Assembly: GCF_025964975.1 (NCBI RefSeq)
Contig: NZ_JAOPXV010000116.1
Span: forward strand, 1 to 42,176
Length of the DNA: 42,176 nucleotides
Reading direction: 5' to 3'
Origin: Nocardioides sp.
Lineage (GTDB): Bacteria > Actinomycetota > Actinomycetes > Propionibacteriales > Nocardioidaceae
The translations under genes were made by a program, and so were the position numbers. The notes beneath the pieces are model-generated. The model made no database searches, was not told the origin of the DNA, and saw only the letters and a list, made by a program, of their open reading frames with translations. Each line of letters opens with the position of its first letter. Position 1 is the first letter of the stretch. This document shows positions 7,463 to 15,382 of the stretch, one piece after another.

Positions 7463-9655
7463 ATGACGTCGACGGTCACCAGCCGCCACGCCCACACTCC
7501 ACCCAATGACCGTGACGCCGCATCCGGCCCGGACGGCATCGGCTACCGGCCCGGACCGCTCGGGCGGCTGGGGCTGTGGGTCACCCACCACCGCAAGGCC
7601 ACCGCCCTGGTATGGCTGCTCCTCGTGGTCGGCCTGGGCGCGTTCGCGCCCAAGGTCGAAGCCAACCTCTCCGGCGCCGGCTGGCAGGCCGACGGCTCCG
7701 AGTCCGTCGCTGTGCGTGAGCTCGCGACCGACAGCTTCGGTGGCAACGCCAGCTCGGCCATCCAGGTCGTCATCCACTCCACCGACGGGCCCGTCACCAA
7801 GGGAACCGGCGCCGGCGTCATCGACGAGGTCACCGCGCTGCTCGAGGACGAGCCGCGCATCGCCGACGTCATCGCCCCGCAGCCAGGAGTCACACTCAGT
7901 CAGGACGGCGAGACCGCCGTCATCCTCGCCGGCGCGGGCGCCGACCCCAACGAGATGGTCCTCGTCGCCGACGACATCAAGGCCGACCTCGAGGCCCTGT
8001 CCGGGGACGGCATCGAAGTGAACCCGACCGGCGCCTCGCTGCTCTGGTCGGACTTCAACGAAGCCAACCTCGACGCCATGCTCAAGTCCGAGATGATCTC
8101 GTGGCCGGTGACCATGGCCATCCTCGTGCTCGCCTTCGGCGCCCTCGTCGCCGCCGGGCTGCCGCTCATCTTGACGCTCGCCGGACTCGTCGCCTCCGCC
8201 GGCTCACTGGTCCTCATCAACGAGCTCGTGCCGGTCTCCATCTGGGCGATGAACTTCGCGATGATGTTCGCCCTCGCCCTCGGCATCGACTACGCCCTGT
8301 TCCTGGTCGTGCGGTTCCGGGCGGCCCGGATGGGCCACCACGAGACACCGCGTCAGGCGATCGCGGAGATGATGGACACCGCCGGCAAAGCCGTCCTACT
8401 CTCCGGCATCACCGTCCTCGTCTCCCTGTCGGCCGTGATGCTCGTCCCGTCCCCGGCGTTCCGGTCGATGGCCGGCGGCATCATGCTCGCCGTCACCTTC
8501 GTCCTCGCCGCCACACTCACCCTGCTCCCGCTCGTGCTGTTCAAGCTGGATCACCGCATCAACAGGCTGGCCTTGAAGTGGGTCCACAGCGGCTTTCACC
8601 GCTCCCCGAAGTTCGCCGCGTGGGGCGAACGCCTCTGGAAGCGTCCCGTCGCGTTCGGCCTGGCGTCCCTGGTCGTGCTGCTCGTCCTGGCCGCCCCGGT
8701 CCTGGGCCTACGGACTGCAATGCCGTCCATCCAGGTGCTGCCCGAAGAGGCCAGCGCCCGGGTCGGCTACGACCAAGTCCAGGACGCGTTCGGTGACGGC
8801 GTACCGGGCACCCTCCACGTCATCGCGAACCGGTCCAACGCCGAGGCCACCACCGCCGCGCTCACCGACGACCCCGGCATCGCGGGCACCATGCCCGCCC
8901 AGCCCGCGGCCGACGGCAGCGACTTGGTGCTCATCCAGGCCGTGCCGACCGTCGACCCGTCCGACCCCGAACTCGCGACGACCGTCGACAGGCTCCGCGC
9001 CGACCTACCGAAGTCCGCCCTGGTCGGCGGCGCCGCGGTGGAGAACCTCGACCTCAAGACCCAGCTCGACGAATCGACGCCCCTGGTCATCGGTGTCGTC
9101 CTGGCCCTCGGCTTCCTGCTCCTGCTCATCGCCCTCCAAGCCCCGCTCATCGCGCTTATCGGCACCTTGGCCAGCCTGCTGTCCACCGCCGCAGCGTTCG
9201 GCGTAGCCCGCCTCGTGTTCCAGGACGGCATCGGGGCCGACCTGATCGGGTTCGAGTCCCAGGGCTTCCTCGACGCCTGGGCGCCGGTGTTCTTCTTCGC
9301 AATGATCTTCGCCATCGCGATGGACTACACCGTCTTCCTTCTCGCCTCGGCCAAGGAGCACTACGAACGCTCAGGCGACCCAAAGGAAGCCATGGTGGGC
9401 TCGCTGGCGCACTCCGGTCGGGTGATCTTCGCCGCCGGCGCGGTGATGGTGGCGGTGTTCTTCACGTTCGCGCTGTCCGGTCCGCTGCCGCCCAAGGAGA
9501 TGGGCATCGTGCTGGGTGTCGCCGTGCTCCTCGACGCGTTCCTCGTCCGCCTCGTCCTGCTCCCGGTGATGCTGCGTCTCACCGGCAAAGCCGCCTGGTG
9601 GAGCCCCCGCTGGCTCACCCGCGTGCTGCCGAAGATCACCTTCTCGCACGGCTGA
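7463..9655 (+). CDS. MMPL-family RND transporter
   Basis: This is a 730-residue membrane protein with start ATG 7463. It has a hydrophobic anchor at about 45-62 after a polar N-terminus, a first extracytoplasmic domain at about 65-195, five helices, then a second anchor, a second outer domain and five helices. The twofold MMPL repeat carries the proton-relay Asp-Tyr pairs GIDYA (near residue 275) and AMDYT (near 620). MMPL proteins drive export of lipids, siderophores or toxic compounds with the proton gradient. The gene begins 84 bases after the TauE gene on the same strand, so read-through from the sulfur operon is possible. The substrate cannot be read from sequence. Confidence 0.92.
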   Translation: MTSTVTSRHAHTPPNDRDAASGPDGIGYRPGPLGRLGLWVTHHRKATALVWLLLVVGLGAFAPKVEANLSGAGWQADGSESVAVRELATDSFGGNASSAIQVVIHSTDGPVTKGTGAGVIDEVTALLEDEPRIADVIAPQPGVTLSQDGETAVILAGAGADPNEMVLVADDIKADLEALSGDGIEVNPTGASLLWSDFNEANLDAMLKSEMISWPVTMAILVLAFGALVAAGLPLILTLAGLVASAGSLVLINELVPVSIWAMNFAMMFALALGIDYALFLVVRFRAARMGHHETPRQAIAEMMDTAGKAVLLSGITVLVSLSAVMLVPSPAFRSMAGGIMLAVTFVLAATLTLLPLVLFKLDHRINRLALKWVHSGFHRSPKFAAWGERLWKRPVAFGLASLVVLLVLAAPVLGLRTAMPSIQVLPEEASARVGYDQVQDAFGDGVPGTLHVIANRSNAEATTAALTDDPGIAGTMPAQPAADGSDLVLIQAVPTVDPSDPELATTVDRLRADLPKSALVGGAAVENLDLKTQLDESTPLVIGVVLALGFLLLLIALQAPLIALIGTLASLLSTAAAFGVARLVFQDGIGADLIGFESQGFLDAWAPVFFFAMIFAIAMDYTVFLLASAKEHYERSGDPKEAMVGSLAHSGRVIFAAGAVMVAVFFTFALSGPLPPKEMGIVLGVAVLLDAFLVRLVLLPVMLRLTGKAAWWSPRWLTRVLPKITFSHG

Positions 9656-9701
9656 ACACTCACCGACCCCTTACCCACCACCACTCAGAACGGAACACCT
9701 C

Positions 9702-9884
9702 ATGTGCCGACCAACCCGATGCAAGACCTGCGGCAAGACCACCTGGGCCGGCTGCGGCCAACACATCAACCAGGTCAAAGCGGGCGTGCTCGCGAAAGAC
9801 TGGTGCAACGGCCAGCACACGCCAGCCGACAAGGCGGCCGCCGGCTCCCGCGGCGGCTTCCTCTCGAAGCTCTTCGGCCATTGA
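9702..9884 (+). CDS. Small Cys-rich protein with CxxC motifs
   Basis: This is a 60-residue protein with ATG 9702 and a GGAAC stretch upstream. The first 25 residues hold five Cys, counting one at position 2 (MCRPTRCKTCGKTTWAGCGQH), with a further Cys near residue 37 (DWCNGQH). The arrangement resembles a small zinc ribbon; similar short proteins with TCGKTTWAGCGQH are common in actinobacteria, where their function is unknown. The tail is Ala/Gly-rich and ends KLFGH. There is no signal peptide, so it is probably cytoplasmic. It follows the MMPL gene by 46 bases and may belong to the same transcript. Confidence 0.75.
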   Translation: MCRPTRCKTCGKTTWAGCGQHINQVKAGVLAKDWCNGQHTPADKAAAGSRGGFLSKLFGH

Positions 9885-10740
9885 CCCGGTGGGCCCACCC
9901 CGACAACCACACCACCCTCCACGCCGTCCACCGCTTCACCGCCCCCGACTACGCCGACCTCACCCTGAGGATGCGCACCGGCCCGAGGCCGGCGCCGTGT
10001 TCGACCAGCTCCTCGAACGCGGCGACATCCTCATCCACCCCAGCGACGTCGAACGCCAGACAGCCGTCGCCGACCTGGCCGCCGCCTCCCCCGGCAACCT
10101 CGTCATCGCCGACACCCGCGAACAGGTCCACGCCCTCAACGCCATCATCCGCGACCAACGACGCCTGACCGCAGACGACAGCCAGGAACGACCGGCGATC
10201 ACGGTCGACTCCGGTGACCAGCTCGCCGTCGGTGACCGGGTCGCGACCCGACGCAACGATCGCGACCTCGACGTGGCCAACCGCGACCAATGGACCATCA
10301 CAGGCATCAACCACGTCGGTGACCTCACCGTCGCCGGCCGTGGGAACCCGGACGCTGCCCGCCGAGTACGCCGCCCGGCATGTAGAGCTCGCCTACGCCA
10401 CCACCACCCACGGCGCGCAAGGCGAGACCGTCGACGGCGCACACTGCATATGCGGGCAGGTCACAGGGGCTGCCGCGACCTACGTCGCTATGACCCGAGC
10501 CGACACCACAACACCGCCCACCTCGTCGCCGACACCATCTCCGAGGCCGGGACCCAGTGGATCGAGACCTTTACCCGCGATCGCGCCGATCTCGGACCCA
10601 CCCACGCCCGCCGGAGTGCGCTCGAGGCCATTGATACCTACGGACCGCTCGCACCGCTCGAGCGGTCCCCCGGGCGGCGTCGCCCGCACGCTACGAGCCC
10701 CGCACCCCCGGCCGTGCCGCGACCCGGCATCAGCCGCTGA
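9885..10740 (+). pseudogene. Remnant of a MobF/TraA-type conjugative relaxase (helicase end)
   Basis: No complete frame exists, but homologous pieces run in order across three frame changes. They are HPDNHTTLHAVHRFTAPDYAD (from about 9890), then from about 9985 FDQLLERGDILIHPSDVE, LVIADTREQVHALNAIIRDQRR and DQLAVGDRVATRRNDRDLDVANRDQW. From about 10355 come LAYATTTHGAQGETVDGAH and AATYVAMTRA, and from about 10505 HNTAHLVADTISEAGTQW. These are the RecD-like C-terminal helicase motifs of MobF relaxases (motif V-like THGAQG and motif VI-like YVAMTR). The N-terminal relaxase domain is absent, the 5' part being replaced directly by the Cys-rich gene. It shows that the region once belonged to a conjugative plasmid or ICE. 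Confidence 0.75.
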
Positions 10741-10959
10741 CTACACCTGCAGCGTCCGGAACCGCCAAACGCGTACCGGCTCCTGGGCGGACGCATCAGG
10801 CATCCCGGCGCCAGACGAACTCATCGATCCTCATTGGCCGCTAGGGACCCCGTCTTCGGCTTAGGAGAAGTGACAGCACCACCCACACCAATCTGGAGGA
10901 ACCACTGTTACCGACCTCCCGCCCGCGCCCATCGACGACACGACACCGAGGACGTCACC

Positions 10960-11223
10960 ATGCACGAACAGCCCATCCACGTACCCCAGGAATGGCACGA
11001 CCACGACCTGCTCACCTTTGAGCAGTTCTGCACCCTCATCCACATCCCGCCCCGCACCGTGCGTGACTGGCGACGCCGCAGCACCGGCCCCCGCTGAACC
11101 AAGCTCGACGGCACCGGCCGGCTCTACATCACCGTCGCCGAGATCCGACGCTTCACCCTGGCCGCCACCGGCACCAGCGAACGGCGCACCGAGGCCCTCC
11201 AGTCGGAAGGAGCGTCGGCATGA
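10960..11223 (+). pseudogene. Helix-turn-helix (excisionase-like) gene with an in-frame stop
   Basis: From ATG 10960 the frame encodes a short HTH protein: LLTFEQFCTLIHIPPRTVRDWRR, then STGPR, then TGA at 11095-11097. The same frame continues after the stop with TKLDGTGRLYITVAEIRRFTLAATG and ends at TGA 11221-11223, exactly in the ATGA overlap with the next gene. The joined protein would be about 87 residues with the MerR/excisionase layout: HTH, a wing with GPR..KL, then a helix after the wing. The premature stop lies where the family normally has an aromatic or hydrophobic residue, so a nonsense mutation is the simplest explanation. A GGAGG at 10896-10900 suggests a possible further upstream start. 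Confidence 0.65.
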
Positions 11224-11432
11224 GCGAAACCGCCACCCACGACGACCTCACCCGCCGTGACCTCCTCACCCCCACCCAGCTTGCCGAGCGCTGGGGAGTC
11301 ACCACCGGCCACCTCGCCAACCTCCGCCAGTTCGGCGAAGGCATCAGCTACCTCAGGATCGGCAGGCGCATTGCCTACCGCTACAGCGACGTCGTCGCCT
11401 ACGAGAACGAGCACTACGTCGCGTTGAATTGA
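11220..11432 (+). CDS. Helix-turn-helix DNA-binding protein (AlpA/excisionase-like)
   Basis: This is a 70-residue protein whose ATG 11220 overlaps the stop of the preceding broken HTH frame. It has the winged-helix pattern of excisionases and AlpA-type regulators: LLTPTQLAERWGVTTGHLANLRQFGEG (helix-turn-helix, about residues 17-43), then ISYLRIGRRIAYRYSDVVAYENEHY (wing and recognition strand). Proteins of this type control excision or replication of integrated elements and usually lie next to the integrase, as here. It appears intact, although the integrase downstream is broken. Confidence 0.75.
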   Translation: MSETATHDDLTRRDLLTPTQLAERWGVTTGHLANLRQFGEGISYLRIGRRIAYRYSDVVAYENEHYVALN

Positions 11433-11546
11433 GTTCTTCGCAGACGCCTCTTGTTGTCGGCTGTCCACAGGCCGACGCAGCACAGGAGCAGGGACGCGAA
11501 CTGCTTCGTATCGTTGAACCATTCCGCACTTCGGAGAGTGATTCAC

Positions 11547-12776
11547 ATGCCACGCCCGACGACGGCACCATACGAACTGGGGAAAATCACGGTGCGACCA
11601 CACCCCATGACGCCTGGCCTGCTGCAGGCCCGGGGCTACTACAAGGACCGGCGCGACGTCCGTCGCGAGGTGAGCGCCTCGGGTATCTCGAATGCCGCCG
11701 CGACCCGAGCGCTCAAAGCCAAGGTCGCGGCGGCCGAGAAGGAACATGTGGGGGGCACCGCCGAGCTGAACCCGAAGACGCGACTCGACGTCGCGGCCGA
11801 CCTGTGGCTCGCCCGCAAGCGAAGCCAGCGCAAGCGGGGAGGGGGCGTGCTCTCGCCCACGACGATCTCCGACTGCGAGGGCGTCAACCGGGTGATCAAA
11901 AGGGACCCAGCTCGCCCCGATGCCTGTCGCCCAGGTGAACTCCGTCGCCGTCATCGAAGCGCGGCTCACCGACGTGGCCAACACGCGCGGCAACGTCGCA
12001 GCGCAACAGTCACGGAAGGTCCTGAGCGGCATCCTGGACCTCGCTGAACGGGTGGAAGCGATCCCCGCCAGTGTGATGCGCCGCGTCGAACTGCCTGCCG
12101 CTGCTCCCGGTAGCACAGGTGACCGGACATGCCGTGACCCCGAGGACTGCGACTTCAACTGCGGTGGTCGCCACGACACCAAGCGCGCGTTCACCTTCGA
12201 GGAGATGAAGCGGATCCAGCGGAACGCAGACGCCTCGCCCGCAGACATCGGTGACCTGGTCGCGTTCCTCTTCGGCACGGGCGTCCGCATCTCCGAGGCA
12301 CTACGGAACAGCGCGTGGTCCGACGTCGACCTCGACGCGCGACGCGTTCGCGTGCGAGGAACAAAAACGCGCCACGCTGACCGCGTGCTCGCGCTCGGCG
12401 ACGACCTGACGCAACGACTCCGCGATCGCGCCACCGAGCACGGGACGGAAGGCCAGGTGTTCGGCACGACTCGATTCTCGGTTGGGCCGAACGGAGCGAC
12501 CATCCTCGGAAGGCGCGCGACCGCCAGAACGTACTCAAGTCGCTCCACCTAGTGCTGAGCGCATCGGACACCCAGTGGGCGGGATCTCACTCGTTCCGTC
12601 GGACCGTCGCATCCTGGATGGATGGGGCCGGCGCGCCGCTGGCGGAGATTGGCGCGCAGCTCGGGCACGGCGACCTGAACGTGACGGCGCGCTACTTGAG
12701 ACGAACGACCGCCCCGACGCGCGCCGCCACCATCATGGTGCTGGACCTCCAGCAACCGCCCCACAGTGGGGAATAA
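11547..12776 (+). pseudogene. Tyrosine-type site-specific integrase, frameshifted twice
   Basis: ATG 11547 opens the N-terminal part, including an arm/core-binding region (LDVAADLWLARKRSQRKRG) up to about 11900. An extra A in the AAAA run at 11898-11901 shifts the frame; the sequence GTQLAPMPVAQVNSVAVIEARL then continues in the next frame to about 12505. There a lost base moves it again (ARDRQNVLKSLHLVLSASD ...) to the stop at 12776. The catalytic set of tyrosine recombinases is spread over the pieces: Arg in GTGVRISEAL, H-x-x-R in HSFRR, His in QLGHGDLN and Tyr in ARYLRR. The corrected protein would be about 410 residues. It ends 73 bases from the 3' end of a tRNA, its presumed attachment site. 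Confidence 0.85.
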
Positions 12777-12848
12777 GTCAGGACCAAGCCGGTAGACCGA
12801 CCATCACCGGACCATTGGTCCCGCATCTACGCAGGTCAGACGCCTGTC

Positions 12849-12925
12849 TGGTGGGGCGGGTGGGGCTCGAACCCACGACCCAAGGATTATGAGTCCTCTG
12901 CTCTGACCGACTGAGCTACCGCCCC
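12849..12925 (-). tRNA. tRNA with CAT anticodon (Met or lysidine-type Ile2), CCA encoded
   Basis: On the minus strand a full cloverleaf begins GGGGCGGTAGCTCAGTCGG at 12925. The anticodon loop is CTCATAA between stems GAGGA/TCCTT; the T arm is GTGGG-TTCGAGC-CCCAC and the acceptor CCGCCCC, with discriminator A and an encoded CCA (12849-12851). The anticodon CAT is read either as elongator Met or as Ile2 after lysidine modification, and I cannot separate them by eye. Its 3' end faces the decayed integrase, so it is the probable attachment site of the element to the left. Confidence 0.92.
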
Positions 12926-13059
12926 GCTTGATCTGTGCGACAGGTCGAAGGCATCGCCCGCGGGAACGCCCGACCGCAACCAGACCGCACGAGACTCTAG
13001 CGGTATGTCTCCGTGTCGGCCCATCGCAGGACCCCTAGGCCAGCGGGCGCGGCCAGCGA

Positions 13060-13773
13060 CTACTCCTCCTGCTCGCGCTCGGCATACGCCACGCCAGAGA
13101 TGATCCGCTCCGCAAGGGCCGCCTCGCTGACCCCGGCTCTGCGCGCTGCCTGCGCCAGCTGCTCCTCGGCGGCGTCCACGCTGATGCCCTGCGTGTCCAC
13201 CAGGACGCCCCGGGCCACCTGGATCCGGGTCTCTGCATGGAGGATCTGGGGAGCCTGTTGCGCCGTACTCCGGCTGGCGAAGCCCAGGTCTGCGTTGGCC
13301 ACCGCCCCCGGGGCCCACGCATCGAAGATGCCCGCGATCGCCTCGTGGTGGCCGGTGAACGCGTCGGGGCTCGCCGCGTAGAGGTTCACCGAACCTACGA
13401 CCTGTGCCTCCTTGAGGATGGGCAGGGTCAGGGTGCTGGCAATGCCTGCAGCGGCGGTGGACAGGGCGAACACCTGCCAGCTGGACTCCTGCATGAAATC
13501 GTCGCCGGAGTACTCGAGCACCTGCTCGGCCCTGACGCTCTCCACACACGGCCCGCTGTCGAGGTACTGCGCGCCGTCCAGCTCGGCGATCTCCTCGTCC
13601 GTGGCCACGACGGTGAAGGACACGCCGTGCTCGCGGGACGCCAGGCTGATGCCGACACACGCAGGGACGAGCTCGCGGACCTGGTGTGACTTGTCTTGGA
13701 GCCTTTCGAGCAGGTCGGTCTCGAACGGACCGAACTCGTCGACGGCTTCGGAAGTTTCAGGAATGGGTTCCAC
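13060..13773 (-). CDS. GAF-ANTAR domain regulator
   Basis: This is a 237-residue protein starting at GTG 13771-13773. Residues about 30-165 form a GAF sensor domain (ACVGISLASREHGVSFTVVATDEEIAELDGAQY in part, SGPCVESVRAEQV, STLTLPIL and VVGSVNLYA). Residues about 175-232 form an ANTAR RNA-binding domain (LHAETRIQVARGVLVDTQGIS, AEEQLAQAARRAGVSEAALAERII). ANTAR proteins are antiterminators that bind paired hexaloop hairpins in leader RNA; the GAF domain senses a small ligand or redox cue. No target hairpin pair is obvious nearby. The gene has its own TATATT promoter and may be leaderless. Confidence 0.9.
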   Translation of the reverse strand: MEPIPETSEAVDEFGPFETDLLERLQDKSHQVRELVPACVGISLASREHGVSFTVVATDEEIAELDGAQYLDSGPCVESVRAEQVLEYSGDDFMQESSWQVFALSTAAAGIASTLTLPILKEAQVVGSVNLYAASPDAFTGHHEAIAGIFDAWAPGAVANADLGFASRSTAQQAPQILHAETRIQVARGVLVDTQGISVDAAEEQLAQAARRAGVSEAALAERIISGVAYAEREQEE

Positions 13774-13780
13774 GCACGAA

Positions 13781-13786
13781 AATATA
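13781..13786 (-). promoter_or_regulatory. -10 box of a probable leaderless promoter for the GAF-ANTAR gene
   Basis: On the minus strand TATATT is followed by seven bases (TTCGTGC) and then the GTG start codon of the GAF-ANTAR gene. Transcription normally begins about seven bases after the -10 box, so the mRNA would start at or next to the initiation codon. Leaderless mRNAs are common in actinobacteria. No Shine-Dalgarno sequence is seen before the GTG. Confidence 0.5.
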
Positions 13787-13839
13787 GTGACCGGACCTCA
13801 CGGACAGAACCCTGACAAAAGGGTGAACCGCTCCGTGCT

Positions 13840-14490
13840 TTAGCGCCGCTCCTCGAGCCAGGAGGGGGACTTCTTCACCTGGAAGCCGTGCTCGAGACCC
13901 CACAGCACGGCCTGCGAACGGCTGGCCACACCCATCTTGCGGTAGGCGGTGCGGATGTAGCTCTTGACGGAGTTGATGCTGAGGAAGATCCGGTCGGCGA
14001 TCTCGAGGTTGGACATGCCGCTCACGATCAGGCTGAGCACCTCGGACTCGCGAGCCGTCAGTCCTTGGTCCTGCCCGGGCCAGGCCGCCATGGCGTTGTT
14101 GTGCCGTGCGGGGGCCGACTGGACCGGGTGGCCGGCGGCAGCGGCCTCAACGGCGGCGAGGATCGTCTCTGCATCGACCGTCTTGGACAGGAAGCCCGCC
14201 GCCCCCAACGCGACGGCAGCATCGATCTGCTCCTGGCTCTCGGCCCACGCGAACACCAGGACGGCGGCATCGGTCTGGGCCACCAGCTGGGCGAGGCGCG
14301 CGTCGGGGTCGGGTCGGCCGTAGTTGTCGAGGAGCAGGACGTCGAAGTGACCTCGGGGAGGCACCTCGCCGACGAACTCCTCGACCTTGACCCGATGCGC
14401 GTACGGCGCCAACAACGCCGCCACGCCGGCGGTGACGACTGGGAAGTCGTTGACGACCGCAAGCAAGAGTGGACCACGAGCCTCCGTCAT
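13840..14490 (-). CDS. LuxR/NarL-type response regulator
   Basis: This is a 216-residue protein with ATG at 14488-14490 and a strong AGGAGGGGG site upstream. The N-terminal receiver domain (about 1-120) has VVNDFPVVTAGVAALL, the likely phospho-acceptor Asp in DVLLLDNYGRPDP and the Lys of FLSKTV. The C-terminal LuxR domain (about 140-205) reads GLTARESEVLSLIVSGMSN, LEIADRIFLSINSVKSYIRT and AYRKMGVASRSQAV. The first acidic position of the receiver is N-D rather than D-D, so phosphorylation chemistry may be altered. No histidine kinase is adjacent. It lies 66 bases upstream of the GAF-ANTAR gene on the same strand, and both may belong to one stress or light/redox response (inference). Confidence 0.9.
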   Translation of the reverse strand: MTEARGPLLLAVVNDFPVVTAGVAALLAPYAHRVKVEEFVGEVPPRGHFDVLLLDNYGRPDPDARLAQLVAQTDAAVLVFAWAESQEQIDAAVALGAAGFLSKTVDAETILAAVEAAAAGHPVQSAPARHNNAMAAWPGQDQGLTARESEVLSLIVSGMSNLEIADRIFLSINSVKSYIRTAYRKMGVASRSQAVLWGLEHGFQVKKSPSWLEERR

Positions 14491-14629
14491 GACTGACCCC
14501 CTCCTTCGGCACCGCTACCGACCGCCGACTACCGATGCACCCCGGACTTTACGCCTGTCGAGGCGGCTTGAGCCCGCCCAATCCGGCCATTCCACGGACA
14601 TCACGCACCGGGGGGACGACGCTGGGGAG

Positions 14630-15373
14630 GTGCACCGAACGCTGTCGCCCCTCGTCCTGCTCGCCGTGCTGATGGCCGGCCTCGTCGCAACCCCCTCCTC
14701 AGCCACAGCTGCCGCGGACATGGACTGCGGCGACTTCGCCACGCAGGCCGCCGCCCAGACCTTCTTCCTCAACGCCGGTCCCGGCGATCCGCACCGCCTC
14801 GACGCGGAGGGGGACGGCCTCGCCTGCGAGTCCAACCCCTGCCCGTGCCTCACCGACCTGGGTCCGGTTCCGCTGCTGGGGCAGACGACGCCGCCGGCTC
14901 CCCCGGCCGGTCCCGAGACCAGCGGCACCGAGCCCGAAGGCTCTGGGAGCAGCGGCCCGGTGCGGCGCCACTGGGGCAACGTCGTCCGGGTCACCGACGG
15001 CGACACCCTGTCGGTGCGCATCGCCGGGGTGGGCGTGCGATCCGTCCGGATCCTGGGGATCGACACTCCGGAGGTGTACGGCGGCGCGGAGTGCGGCGGC
15101 GACACGGCGTCGGCCCACATGGCGCGGTTGGCACCTGTCGGCTCGCGCGTCCGGCTGCAGTCCGACCCCACCCAGGCCGACCGGGACCGCTACGGCCGTT
15201 GGCTGCGCTACGTCTCCCGCAACGCCCGCGACGTCGGGCGCGCGCAGATCACCGGTGGCTTCGCCCGGACGTACGTCTATCGCAACGACCCGTTCTTCCG
15301 GACTCGCTCCTACCAGCGGGCCGAGCGGGCGGCCCGCCGCCAGCAGCGCGGATCGTGGGACCTGTGCTGGTGA
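14630..15373 (+). CDS. Secreted nuclease with Excalibur and SNase domains
   Basis: The likely start is GTG 14630, which places a Sec signal peptide at the N-terminus (HRTLSPLVLLAVLMAGLVA ... SSATA); the frame is open further upstream. The mature part begins with an Excalibur calcium-binding domain (MDCGDFATQAAAQTFF ... DAEGDGLACE, then CPC). A Pro/Ser/Gly linker follows, then a staphylococcal-nuclease-like domain: VVRVTDGDTLSVRI, RILGIDTPEV, ADRDRYGRWLRYV. The SNase fold cleaves DNA and RNA with Ca2+, and the Asp/Arg/Glu set appears in these motifs. It ends WDLCW. The product has about 247 residues and is probably released or wall-associated. The start is uncertain because GGGGAGG directly abuts the GTG. 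Confidence 0.85.
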   Translation: MHRTLSPLVLLAVLMAGLVATPSSATAAADMDCGDFATQAAAQTFFLNAGPGDPHRLDAEGDGLACESNPCPCLTDLGPVPLLGQTTPPAPPAGPETSGTEPEGSGSSGPVRRHWGNVVRVTDGDTLSVRIAGVGVRSVRILGIDTPEVYGGAECGGDTASAHMARLAPVGSRVRLQSDPTQADRDRYGRWLRYVSRNARDVGRAQITGGFARTYVYRNDPFFRTRSYQRAERAARRQQRGSWDLCW

Positions 15374-15382
15374 GCGATCGGG

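Noticed and set aside
11095-11097. The TGA in the HTH gene as a second selenocysteine codon
   Set aside because: The position is not a Cys/Sec site in such DNA-binding proteins and I see no GGUCU-type hairpin at the right distance after it.
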